Of a stretch of 64,000 nt of DNA, positions 36,264 to 44,138 are shown one piece after another. The DNA lies in the NCBI GenBank assembly GCA_016286385.1, contig JAEESO010000001.1, positions 1 to 64,000 of the forward strand, given 5' to 3'. Source of the DNA: Bacteroidales bacterium. Lineage in GTDB: Bacteria > Bacteroidota > Bacteroidia > Bacteroidales > UBA932. The position numbers and the translations under genes are program-made. Below the pieces are notes generated by a model. That model was not told where the DNA came from. It saw only the letters and a list, made by a program, of their open reading frames with translations, and did not search any database. Positions within the stretch are counted from its first letter, which is position 1. Every line of letters starts with the position of its first letter.

Positions 36264-38648
36264 ATGAAAAAGACAGTATTAATGATGTCCAGTGTTGTAA
36301 TATCGGCCGCCGCTCTGTCTTCCTGCAACCAGCAGGGAGCGGCTCCCGCTATCCCCGCCGACAAAGCGGTTGAGGCAAAGGTAGAGAAAGTGCTTAAGGG
36401 CATGACCCTTGAAGAGAAGGCCGGCCAGCTGGTTCAGCTTAACATCTCCACCCTGGAAGATGATACCCGCGAGGCCATTGATCCCGCAAAGCTTGACAAG
36501 ATCATCGGTGAGTACAAGGTAGGTTCAATCCTCAACGTGATGCACGACAAAGCTCATTCCCGCGAGGAAACCGCCGCCATGGTGCGTCAGATCCAGGAAA
36601 AGAGTATGGAAGCTATCGGCATCCCCTGTATCTACGGCCTGGATATGATTCACGGTGCGTCATACCTCAACGAGGGCTCCCTGTACCCGCAGGAGATTAA
36701 CCTTGGCGCTACATTCAACCGTGAATTCGCCCGCCAGATGGGCCATGCAATGGCTTATGAAACCCGCGCCGCGCAGGTTCCCTGGGTGTTCTCCCCGGTC
36801 ATGGACCTTGGTCGTGATCCCCGCTGGCCCCGTATCTGGGAAAGCTTCGGCGAGGACCCTTACCTGCAGGCAGAGCTGGCACGAGAGGAGACCGTGGCCA
36901 TCCAGGGTGAGGACCCCAATAATATCGGCCTTGAAAACTGCGCCGTGTCCATCAAGCATTTCATGGGTTACGGCGTTCCCGTGAGCGGAAAGGACCGCAC
37001 TCCCGCCATTATCGCGGAGAATGACCTCAGGGAGAAATTCTTCGCACCGTTCCTTGAGTGCTTCCGCGCCGGCGCCCTCACCGCAATGGTGAACAGCGCC
37101 TCCATCAACGGCATCCCCACCCACGCCAACGCCATCCTCCTCAGCGGCTGGGTGAAAGAGCAGTTGAACTGGGACGGCATGCTTGTGACGGACTGGGCCG
37201 ATATAGACAATCTCTTCAACCGCGACCACGTTGCCGCAGACAAGAAGGAAGCAGTGGCGATGGGCATCAACGCGGGCATCGATATGATTATGGATCCCTA
37301 CGATCCCGAGTGCTGCACCGCAGTCATCGAGTGCGTGAAGGAAGGTCTTATCTCAAAGGAACGCCTTGACGACGCTGTCCGCCGCGTTCTGAGGCTGAAA
37401 GTCCGCCTTGGCCTCTTTGATAACCCTGTCTGGGAGCACAAGTATCCTGAGTTCGCTTCCGAGGAATTCGGCAGGGAATCCTATCAGGCCGCGCTTGAAT
37501 CGGAGGTCCTCCTCAAGAACGAGGGCGGAATCCTTCCTCTCAAGGGCACGGAAAAGATCCTTGTCTGCGGCCCCAACGCCAACAGTCTTCGCACCCTCAA
37601 CGGCGGCTGGAGCTACACCTGGCAGGGATCGGCCGATGATTATGTGCCTCAGTACAACACCATCCTGGAGGCCCTCCAGAACCGTTTCCCCGGAAAGGTT
37701 ACCTGGGTTCCCGGCGTTGTCTATGAAGGAGCAGACTGGCAGAATGACGTTGTGGCAAGCATCCAGCAGGCCGTGAACGTGGCCCGCAGCTCAGACGTTA
37801 TTGTGTGCTGCGTGGGTGAGAACTCCTACTGCGAGACTCCCGGTAACATGGATGACCTTAATTTATCGGCCAACCAGAAGGAACTTGTGAAGGCCGTTGC
37901 CGCTACCGGAAAGCCCGTTGTCCTGGTGCTTAACGAGGGCCGTCCCCGCCTTATCGGAGACATCGAGCCCCTCGCAAAGGCCGTTGTGGACGTGATGCTG
38001 CCTTCAAACTACGGCGGAGACGCCCTGGCAGCCCTCCTTGCAGGCGACGAGAACTTCTCCGGAAAACTCCCGTTCACCTACTCCAAGCACATCAACGCCC
38101 TCCATACCTATGACTACAAGGTCTCCGAGCACCGCGAGACCATGGAAGGCTCCTACAACTACGACGCAGTGATGGACGTCCAGTGGCCATTCGGCTTCGG
38201 ACTCAGCTATACGAAGTTTGCCTATGGCAACCTTCGTATAGCGATAGAATCGCATTACCCCCACCCAAACCCTCCCCTCGGGGGAGGGCTTAGTCAGCCT
38301 TCGGCTTCCGAAGTACCTTCGTTCAAGGCCGGCGATGTCCTGAAAGTGTCCGTGGACGTGAAGAACGTTGGTGACCGCGCCGGCAAGGAGGCCGTTCTCC
38401 TTTACAGCTCTGACCTTGTGGCTTCCCTCATCCCGGATGTCAAGCGTCTCCGCGGCTTTGAAAAGATTGCCCTGGAGCCCGGTGAGACCAAGACCGTGGA
38501 GTTCCAGCTCCCTGCATCGGCCCTTGCATTTGTTGGCGCAGATGGAAAATGGCGCCTTGAAAAGGGCGATTTCCGCATCTCCTGCGGCGGCCTTGGAGTT
38601 ATGGTTAACTGCACTGAAACAAAGGTATGGGAAACTCCCAACATTTAA
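36264..38648 (+). CDS. GH3 beta-glucosidase/beta-mannosidase lipoprotein
   Basis: 794 residues, lipobox LSSC. Barrel domain with KAGQLVQLN, GLDMIHGASYL, VSIKHFMGYG, and nucleophile in LVTDWADIDNL (near D310). The second alpha/beta domain contains VVCCVGENSY and the KPVVLVLNEGRP motif. A C-terminal fibronectin III-like domain ends at 794. Just before that last domain an insert of about 24 residues (HPNPPLGGGLSQPSASEVPSF) is encoded by a palindromic DNA repeat. It should remove terminal beta-glucose or beta-mannose from (gluco)manno-oligosaccharides. Confidence 0.9.
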   Translation: MKKTVLMMSSVVISAAALSSCNQQGAAPAIPADKAVEAKVEKVLKGMTLEEKAGQLVQLNISTLEDDTREAIDPAKLDKIIGEYKVGSILNVMHDKAHSREETAAMVRQIQEKSMEAIGIPCIYGLDMIHGASYLNEGSLYPQEINLGATFNREFARQMGHAMAYETRAAQVPWVFSPVMDLGRDPRWPRIWESFGEDPYLQAELAREETVAIQGEDPNNIGLENCAVSIKHFMGYGVPVSGKDRTPAIIAENDLREKFFAPFLECFRAGALTAMVNSASINGIPTHANAILLSGWVKEQLNWDGMLVTDWADIDNLFNRDHVAADKKEAVAMGINAGIDMIMDPYDPECCTAVIECVKEGLISKERLDDAVRRVLRLKVRLGLFDNPVWEHKYPEFASEEFGRESYQAALESEVLLKNEGGILPLKGTEKILVCGPNANSLRTLNGGWSYTWQGSADDYVPQYNTILEALQNRFPGKVTWVPGVVYEGADWQNDVVASIQQAVNVARSSDVIVCCVGENSYCETPGNMDDLNLSANQKELVKAVAATGKPVVLVLNEGRPRLIGDIEPLAKAVVDVMLPSNYGGDALAALLAGDENFSGKLPFTYSKHINALHTYDYKVSEHRETMEGSYNYDAVMDVQWPFGFGLSYTKFAYGNLRIAIESHYPHPNPPLGGGLSQPSASEVPSFKAGDVLKVSVDVKNVGDRAGKEAVLLYSSDLVASLIPDVKRLRGFEKIALEPGETKTVEFQLPASALAFVGADGKWRLEKGDFRISCGGLGVMVNCTETKVWETPNI
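38256..38320. repeat. Palindromic repeat translated in frame inside GH3
   Basis: CCCTCCCC (38270-38277) and GGGGAGGG (38281-38288) form a strong hairpin. A second hairpin, CTTCGG/CCGAAG, lies at 38299-38313. Hairpins of this composition are common intergenic repeats in Bacteroidota. Here the frame stays open and the repeat encodes a Pro/Gly/Ser linker. Confidence 0.7.
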
Positions 38649-39802
38649 GTGAATTCAAATCAGTACTGCAGGAGAACATCCTGCAGTATTGGTTAAAGCT
38701 CCGTGACCCGGAGGGAGGCTTCTACGGAGAGGTCTTCTCAAGCGGTGATGTGATTAAGGATGCGCCAAGAGGCGTTATCCTCAATGCCCGTATCATCTGG
38801 GCCTTTGCCGCCGCGTATCGCGCACTGGGCCGGAAGGAGTACCTGGATGCCGCCGTGTGGGCTAAGGAGTGGTTCCTGGAGCATTTCTGTGACCACAAAT
38901 ACGGCGGGGTTTATTGGAGCGTTTCGGCAACGGGAGAGCCCCTTGAAGACAAGAAGCAGCTCTATTCCCAGGGCTTTGCAATCTACGGGCTTTCAGAGCT
39001 TGCACGGGCAAATGGTGACAAGGAGGCCCTCAAGGAGGCCGTGAACCTCTTCAGGGTGGTTGAGGCAAAGTTCTCCGATACCCTTTACGGAGGCTACACG
39101 GAGGCATTGGCGCGGGACTTCTCTCCGCTTGAGGATATGTCGTTATCGGCCCATGATATTAATGCCGATAAGACGATGAATTCCCACCTTCACATCCTGG
39201 AGGCGTTTGCAAATCTTTACAGGGTGTGGCCGGATCCGTCCCTTAAAGAGGCCGTGGAGAGGCTTCTGGACATTACCTGCAAAAAGGTGATGGGGGAGGA
39301 CGGGCATCTCAAACTCTATTTCCGGAACGACTGGACGGTGCTTCCTGGCGCAGTTTCCTATGGCCACGACATTGAGACTTCCTGGCTTATGCTGGAATGC
39401 GCAGAGGCTCTTAATGATGAGAGCGTTGTTTCACGTGTGAAACCTTACGCTTTAAGTCTTGGAATTGCCGGCAACGAAGGCCTTCTCCAGGATGGATCCA
39501 TGCGTTATGAGAAGCTCACCGACGGCACCTTTGACGACTCCCGCCAGTGGTGGGTTCAGGCCGAGACAGTGGTGGGTAACCTCTGGCTGTGGAAGTACCA
39601 CGGAGTGGCCTCCGGCTATGATGTGGCTCTTAAGGCCTGGGATTACATCCTCAAGAATCTTGTAGACCGTGAAGGCGGAGAATGGTGGTGGGCCGTTATG
39701 GCCGATGGCACCCTTGACAAAGCCAACCCCAAGGCCGGCTTCTGGAAGTGCCCCTATCACAATTCCCGCATGTGCCTGGAGGCCCTCAGGATACTGGGGT
39801 AG
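38627..39802 (+). CDS. Cellobiose/mannobiose 2-epimerase (AGE family)
   Basis: 391 residues without a signal peptide. An alpha/alpha-barrel of the N-acylglucosamine 2-epimerase family: WLKLRDPEGGFYGEV, NARIIWAFAAAYR, KQLYSQGFAIYGLSE, NSHLHILEAFANLYR, GHDIETSWLMLECAEAL and RQWWVQAETVVGN, with the catalytic His residues in SHLHILE, HDIETS and YHNSRM. It converts beta-1,4-mannobiose to mannosyl-glucose for the GH130 phosphorylase. Its ATG lies inside the GH3 end (22-nt overlap). It is the last PUL gene. Confidence 0.9.
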   Translation: MGNSQHLSEFKSVLQENILQYWLKLRDPEGGFYGEVFSSGDVIKDAPRGVILNARIIWAFAAAYRALGRKEYLDAAVWAKEWFLEHFCDHKYGGVYWSVSATGEPLEDKKQLYSQGFAIYGLSELARANGDKEALKEAVNLFRVVEAKFSDTLYGGYTEALARDFSPLEDMSLSAHDINADKTMNSHLHILEAFANLYRVWPDPSLKEAVERLLDITCKKVMGEDGHLKLYFRNDWTVLPGAVSYGHDIETSWLMLECAEALNDESVVSRVKPYALSLGIAGNEGLLQDGSMRYEKLTDGTFDDSRQWWVQAETVVGNLWLWKYHGVASGYDVALKAWDYILKNLVDREGGEWWWAVMADGTLDKANPKAGFWKCPYHNSRMCLEALRILG

Positions 39803-39943
39803 CTTCCGGCCAGTGCCCTTCGGACCGGTACGGACCTTCGGTCCTATCCCTCCCATGCGTCCGTGCTGGGGCACGGCCTTTGGGCCCCTCCCGTTCACGA
39901 AGCCACGGGCGGCTACGCCGTCCGAAGGGCACCGGCCGGGAAG
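39803..39943. repeat. Inverted-repeat element directly after the PUL
   Basis: The 23-nt arm at 39803-39825 and the 24-nt arm at 39920-39943 are nearly perfect complements (one gap and one mismatch), with smaller hairpins between (GGAC/GTCC, CCGTG/CACGG). It begins at the base after the epimerase stop codon. It may serve as the PUL's terminator or be a non-coding mobile hairpin. Confidence 0.75.
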
Positions 39944-39945
39944 CC

Positions 39946-40068
39946 CGCTTGCCGTGTTGACGCTTAGATTGCTTCTATGGCCGATTTCAATGCCAACACG
40001 GCAAAGAAATCGGCCATTTTCCTGAAAAACGCTGCCGTGTCGGCCCCAAAAACGCCATCTGGAGCGTT
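39946..40068. repeat. 123-bp direct repeat, copy A
   Basis: Matches 41188-41310 at 121 of 123 positions. It contains a 12-bp inverted pair, ATGGCCGATTTC and its complement, separated by 17 nt, and a GCCGTGTTG / CAACACGGC pair. It lies 2 nt after the inverted-repeat element. No coding potential is evident. Confidence 0.9.
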
Positions 40069-40115
40069 ATACGTGTCAACACGGCTATATTACAGTCGAC
40101 GTTCCATAGGGACCA

Positions 40116-40814
40116 CTAAAACACATACGCAACCCCAAATCCGTTCTCTGTACCGCCAATGTGCAGCATGGGGCGATACGTTAGGGCAGAATTGTAATTA
40201 TTGATGGCTGTCTTCATCTTATTCTCCCCGGGTATGTTGATGGCAAAGCCTGCAATTGTCACGACTCCGCCCACGATGAGCATCCACTTGGCAGCGTTGT
40301 ATGGGCGGTCATAAGGAGGCACGGGCGTTCCGCCACCTCCGATATGCCATCCAAGAAGGTACCCTGCGCCGTAACCAAAGAAACAAGCACCGGCAACGCC
40401 GATGATACCGCCCACGGTACTCATAGTCTTGCCGCTCTTGAACAAGGCAAGATCGTCAGTGGTGAAGAACCTGTCCAGCATGTCGTTTTCAATAGTCACT
40501 CCGCCCACGGAAACTTTTCCGCTCCAGGGATTATAAGTCATCACGCCCGAAGGAAGATTGCTCTTATTTGAATCCTGGCTCACATTATACATTTCACGCT
40601 CACCGTTCTCATATGTTATCATAACGATATCTGCGATGTCCAGCGAATATGTGGGGCCTTCTGGATTGGAAAACTTCTTGTAGCAAATATCGGACTGCCT
40701 GACCTCGGTCACTTTGGCCTGGATGTCGGTTCCGTCCTTTTTTGTGATGACGTCCTGTGCGAAGAGTGAGGTGCTGCAGAGGAGGATTGTGAGGGTGGTA
40801 ATGATGTGCTTCAT
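40116..40814 (-). CDS. Hypothetical exported protein with glycine-rich membrane segments
   Basis: 232 residues from the ATG at 40814; the upstream ATG at 40838 is ahead of the predicted transcription start. Signal peptide ends SLFAQ. The region after it (DVITKKDGTDIQAKVTEV and YSLDIADIVMITYENGE) matches a short beta-rich module frequent in Bacteroidota exported proteins. Two hydrophobic glycine-rich segments follow (GGIIGVAGACFFGYGAGYLLG and a later ILIVGG-type stretch), then a short periplasmic tail. The family function is unknown. The gene stands alone between the two 123-bp repeats. Confidence 0.65.
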   Translation of the reverse strand: MKHIITTLTILLCSTSLFAQDVITKKDGTDIQAKVTEVRQSDICYKKFSNPEGPTYSLDIADIVMITYENGEREMYNVSQDSNKSNLPSGVMTYNPWSGKVSVGGVTIENDMLDRFFTTDDLALFKSGKTMSTVGGIIGVAGACFFGYGAGYLLGWHIGGGGTPVPPYDRPYNAAKWMLIVGGVVTIAGFAINIPGENKMKTAINNYNSALTYRPMLHIGGTENGFGVAYVF

Positions 40815-40840
40815 ATTGCAGTGTGTTAAACTTAACAAAA

Positions 40841-40848
40841 CAAAAATA
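40841..40848 (-). promoter_or_regulatory. -7 box for the exported protein at 40116-40814
   Basis: TATTTTTG with a leader of about 20 nt to the ATG at 40814. This decides the choice of start. Confidence 0.55.
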
Positions 40849-40998
40849 CAAAAAAAATGTGAGCGATATACTAGTTTACACCAATAATCCCGTTAATATC
40901 ATTTATATCGAATTGATGTAAGGGGACCATTCGGCCCCCATTTCTTTATCCTTCAAGGACGAAATCCATCAAACGCGGCCTCCTTTTTAAATGAAAAT

Positions 40999-41032
40999 AA
41001 GCCTCTGAAACTCAGAAGCTTAAATCTTTTTT
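40999..41032 (+). terminator. Hairpin plus T-run
   Basis: AAGCCTCTGA pairs with TCAGAAGCTT (one mismatch), followed 5 nt later by six T. It fits an intrinsic terminator for plus-strand transcription, yet no plus-strand gene precedes it closely. The remaining 40860-41190 stretch holds no gene. Confidence 0.45.
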
Positions 41033-41147
41033 ATAGTGCAGGTGGTCGCCGAAGCGTTCCAATTACACTTTCTGCGTCAAAAGTAAACTTTTTCTTTAAC
41101 TTTTACAAGAATTATCGGATAACAATGCAAATAATCCGCAAGATAGA

Positions 41148-41187
41148 CTTGTCTGTTCTTCATTTTTTGCTCGTGTGGTTGGTTCCG
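41148..41187 (-). pseudogene. Duplicated fragment of the DUF262-HNH gene
   Basis: About 40 nt here match 41528-41567 with few changes. On the minus strand they encode EPTTRAKNEEQT where the intact gene encodes EPTKRAKYEEQT. The similarity stops where the 123-bp repeat copy B begins. It is a partial duplication or the remnant of a second related gene. Confidence 0.65.
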
Positions 41188-41310
41188 CGCTTGCCGTGTT
41201 GACGCTTAGATTGCTTCTATGGCCGATTTCAATGCCAACACGGCAAAGAAATCGGCCATTTTCCTGAAAAACGCTGCCGTGTCGGCCCCCAAAACGCCAT
41301 CAGGAGCGTT
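41188..41310. repeat. 123-bp direct repeat, copy B
   Basis: Second copy of the repeat at 39946-40068, same orientation, 1242 nt apart start to start. It lies just downstream of the DUF262-HNH gene's stop and contains two GGCCGAT words as an inverted pair. Confidence 0.9.
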
Positions 41311-41331
41311 CTGGCTGTCAATACGGCCACC

Positions 41332-42504
41332 TTATTTATTCCCTTTAAGTCTATTATGGTGAATGCAGAGCATCTGGCAGTTCTTGTTGTCGGTACTGCC
41401 ATCGTTTGACCATGCTGTTACGTGGTCTGCTTCCATCTCGCTGTATTTCCAGATTCTTGTTTGAGTAGATTCATGACCTTTTTCGCAGTCAGGACAATTG
41501 CTTACTCCTCTTTCCTTGGCACGTTTTGTCTGTTCTTCATATTTTGCTCGTTTGGTTGGTTCCTCAAATAGTCTGATCTCTAATAAAGAACGGTTTTTCT
41601 TTCCATCAAGAAGGTATTCATATATGCCTCGCTTATCTTTTACGAAGAAATCAGAATATAATTGCCGAACCTCCTCATTGAGTAGTTTCTTGTCATATGG
41701 AGTGCTATGAAACCTTTCATACATCTGCCCCCAGTTGATACTACGCATCTCTTTCTCTACCGAATAGAACATTTCTGTAACCCAGTCAATGACGGTATTG
41801 AAATAGGTTTTTAACTCATTGATGTTGTCATCAAACCGATGCTCCATCATATAATGTGAAATATTCCCCTTGCTTACCCAGTTCAGTGCAACTTTCAGAT
41901 ACTCCTGTCTCTTGACATTACCAGTCATATAATGCGACCATTTTTGGATATTGGAGTTATTTGAGTTGCTGAACTCAGCCTTTGCCAACGTAACGAATGG
42001 GCCAGAAAAAATTGCGTTATTGATTTCCTGATCGTTGAGTGGCTCACCATTGGTGTTAATGGTTTTAAACCAGGCTTTGATATCATCCTCATCTCCGATA
42101 CACTCATAGATTAACAGTTGCGCGTCGAGTATCCTGTTGCGCCGCTCCTCAGAAAGAGCATCGAAGTACCACTCTTTTTTATCGGCATCAACATAAGCAA
42201 ATTTTCTTTTGAGATATCTGCCTATGGAGGTTATTCTTTGTTGCCCATCCAGAACCTCAAGTCGGCCGTCAGGGAGTCTATTGAAATACAATAGTCCCAA
42301 CGGGTAACCATTTAATAGAGAGTTGATAACGGCTTTCTCTTTCTCAGATTTATTCTCAGAATAAATGTAGTTTCTTTGGTACTCAGGCTGAATCGTAAGT
42401 TTCCCATTCAGGCCAAAGAGGCCTTTCCCCTCCGCCTCATTCCATTCAAACCCCTCCAATACTTGCCTGACAGTATAGTCCGTCTTGAGGAATGTCTGCA
42501 TCAT
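41332..42504 (-). CDS. DUF262 / HNH-endonuclease protein
   Basis: 390 residues, soluble. The N-terminal DUF262 (ParB/GmrS-like) domain has IQPEYQRNYIY and VLDGQQRITSIGRYL; the DGQQR motif is the likely nucleotide-binding or hydrolysis site. The C-terminus (residues about 335-390) is an HNH nuclease with two CxxC-like pairs (CPDCEKGHE and CQMLCIHHN) and the core MEADHVTAWSNDGSTDN. A Glu/Lys-rich repeat (RAKYEEQTKRAKERG) joins the two. Three bases separate it from the methylase, so they form one operon. DUF262 proteins occur in type IV restriction (GmrSD) and other phage defence. The gene is AT-rich and lacks the GGCCGAT word. Confidence 0.85.
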   Translation of the reverse strand: MMQTFLKTDYTVRQVLEGFEWNEAEGKGLFGLNGKLTIQPEYQRNYIYSENKSEKEKAVINSLLNGYPLGLLYFNRLPDGRLEVLDGQQRITSIGRYLKRKFAYVDADKKEWYFDALSEERRNRILDAQLLIYECIGDEDDIKAWFKTINTNGEPLNDQEINNAIFSGPFVTLAKAEFSNSNNSNIQKWSHYMTGNVKRQEYLKVALNWVSKGNISHYMMEHRFDDNINELKTYFNTVIDWVTEMFYSVEKEMRSINWGQMYERFHSTPYDKKLLNEEVRQLYSDFFVKDKRGIYEYLLDGKKNRSLLEIRLFEEPTKRAKYEEQTKRAKERGVSNCPDCEKGHESTQTRIWKYSEMEADHVTAWSNDGSTDNKNCQMLCIHHNRLKGNK

Positions 42505-42507
42505 ATT

Positions 42508-43659
42508 TTATTGCTTTTTTCTAATTATTATTCGCTTTGAAGCTTTATTAACGCGATATCCGTATGGGGTTAAATAATCGCCCTCATCATCTTGAATGTA
42601 GAGTTGATAGTCCCGCTTTGCGTTGGATGGGCGTCCTGTGCGACCGTCAAGAAAGTATTCGTAAAACTTGGTAGGAGTAAAATACTGCTGTCCTTCACCT
42701 TGAGTCACAATCTCGAATTGTTCCGGGCAATAGCGGTTAAAGAAGGAAACGGGGACTCCCATTAAACCGTCATAATCTGACGGGATTGCATCAACGTATG
42801 GAATATCAATAGCATCAAAATTATCATACTTTCGATAGCCCTTCTCGCGGATTTCTTTATGTTTGCTAAAACGAAGATTATCTGCCATAGTCATTAGCGA
42901 AATGGGTTCATGACGCTTGCCGTGCTCCAGGTTAGTTAACCATATTGAAGCCACATTTTTCATTTTCTGTCCATCAATTATCTTGTCCACATCGTCATCA
43001 TCGGTGGTAACAAACCACATCCCGCCACTCCAGTCCCGCTTTCCAGACCATATTTTATTATCTCGAATTAACGGGAAGACATCACGGCATCCTGTGGATA
43101 GTTTGTTGGCGATGATAAGGAATTTCTTGTCTGCTTCCATAATCCAACTAAGGAATTCAAGGAACAGAGAAAAAGGTTCATTGGTTATGATGATATCTGA
43201 TTGATCTCTGAGTGCCCTTACTTCATCTGACATAAAATCGCCGGTTCCCTCCAGATAATTCCACTGCAGATCATTAACATCAATGATACCATCGTCATTA
43301 ATGTCTTTTTCTAGGATGAATATCTTCCCGTGTGTGCGGGTTTTGTCTTCATCGTACTGGGGAGCACTTGTCTCAAACAGAGAAGGCTGATAGCCATCTT
43401 TGTAATGTTTGCTTTCCACAGCGTAGCTTGTGCTAATCAATTTCTTTAAGCCAAAAGCCTTGAAATTGTTCACAAAGAATTTTGTAAAATTGCTCCATTC
43501 CGGGTCGTCACAAGGAAGCAGAACGACTTTGTCTCTGAACACATCGGGGTTATACTCGACGTATGCGTTGATTTCGTTCTGAATGTCATCATACTGAGTA
43601 TAGAACTCATCATTCTTGGCGACCTTAGCTTCGTTCAGCTTAGAGTTACCCTTGGCCAT
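42508..43659 (-). CDS. EcoRI-type adenine-specific DNA methyltransferase
   Basis: 383 residues. The opening NEAKVAKNDEFYTQYDDIQNE and VVLLPCDDPEWSNFTKFF matches the EcoRI methylase family, in which the DDPEWSNF block belongs to the SAM pocket. The catalytic motif is in IITNEPFSLFLEFLSWI, an NEPF form of the N6-adenine DPPY/NPPF motif. GRDVFPLIRDNKIW and WLTNLEHGKRHEP follow. It should protect host DNA by N6-adenine methylation. Paired with DUF262-HNH it suggests a restriction-modification-like or anti-phage unit. Base composition is clearly lower in GC than its surroundings, a sign of transfer. Confidence 0.88.
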   Translation of the reverse strand: MAKGNSKLNEAKVAKNDEFYTQYDDIQNEINAYVEYNPDVFRDKVVLLPCDDPEWSNFTKFFVNNFKAFGLKKLISTSYAVESKHYKDGYQPSLFETSAPQYDEDKTRTHGKIFILEKDINDDGIIDVNDLQWNYLEGTGDFMSDEVRALRDQSDIIITNEPFSLFLEFLSWIMEADKKFLIIANKLSTGCRDVFPLIRDNKIWSGKRDWSGGMWFVTTDDDDVDKIIDGQKMKNVASIWLTNLEHGKRHEPISLMTMADNLRFSKHKEIREKGYRKYDNFDAIDIPYVDAIPSDYDGLMGVPVSFFNRYCPEQFEIVTQGEGQQYFTPTKFYEYFLDGRTGRPSNAKRDYQLYIQDDEGDYLTPYGYRVNKASKRIIIRKKQ

Positions 43660-43713
43660 AATCTGCGCTTTATGGCACTTGCAACTTATTCTCGGCGCGG
43701 ACTATCAGGGCAT

Positions 43714-43743
43714 AAAAAAGGCGTGAACTTCATTATTCACGCC
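43714..43743 (-). terminator. Intrinsic terminator of the 6S-like RNA
   Basis: On the minus strand GGCGTGAA pairs with TTCACGCC across an 8-nt loop and is followed by six T (43719-43714). It ends 55 nt before the methylase start, so it belongs to a separate transcript. Confidence 0.8.
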
Positions 43744-43901
43744 CGAGGCCCTGAGAAAGCCCGCATCACGAATAAGTCGGTCCACGCCAAAGCGCAGACA
43801 TTCACTGACTTATTCGAGCGATGCGATTTGAAATTTCTCAGGTTTCGGGCATCCGAATAAATAGCAAATGCTAATTGTCTATGTCACTCTCCATTCAGGA
43901 G
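43714..43901 (-). ncRNA. Rod-shaped structured RNA, 6S-like
   Basis: An independent unit of about 188 nt: -7 box TATATTTG upstream, nested complementary segments, terminator at the end. Paired arms (plus-strand coordinates): 43741-43746 with 43845-43850, 43750-43758 with 43834-43842 (9 bp), 43762-43767 with 43820-43825, 43769-43778 with 43807-43816 (10 bp), and 43780-43787 with 43792-43799. They stack into one long rod with an asymmetric internal loop (8 nt against 4) near the middle. Length, rod shape, internal loop and own promoter are those of 6S RNA, which binds RNA polymerase. I could not check it against a covariance model. No coding frame of note exists here. Confidence 0.6.
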
Positions 43902-43907
43902 GCATTA

Positions 43908-43915
43908 CAAATATA
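43908..43915 (-). promoter_or_regulatory. -7 box of the 6S-like RNA
   Basis: TATATTTG, with the predicted start near 43901. No clear TTTG is seen at -33; the upstream region is very AT-rich. Confidence 0.55.
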
Positions 43916-43981
43916 ATAATTATTATTGGATTACCGCCATATGATAATGTGAACAATCTTGCCGAATTAAGATAAAAAGAG

Positions 43982-43989
43982 TATCTTTG
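43982..43989 (+). promoter_or_regulatory. -7 box for the 139-residue orphan
   Basis: TATCTTTG with TTG at 43959-43961 upstream. The predicted start is near 43996, giving a leader of about 140 nt to the ATG at 44139. The leader contains a possible 10-codon peptide (ATG at 44022). Confidence 0.55.
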
Positions 43990-44138
43990 TTAACGGTAAT
44001 ACGGTCGTCGAATCGGCCGGTAATGAAATCAGGAGTAAGTAAGTCTTCCGTCTGAAGCGGCTCCCTTCACAAATCATTTTCGTATTTCAGTAAGGGGAAT
44101 AGTGCACCTTAACGGGGTACTATGCAAATTGGGTAATT

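Noticed and set aside
41078..41085. Promoter TACTTTTG on the minus strand
   Set aside because: Matches the box, but no gene or RNA unit follows it.
43714..43901. Retron msr-msd RNA or integron attC site
   Set aside because: No reverse transcriptase or integrase is nearby. The stacked continuous rod and terminator fit a 6S-like RNA better.
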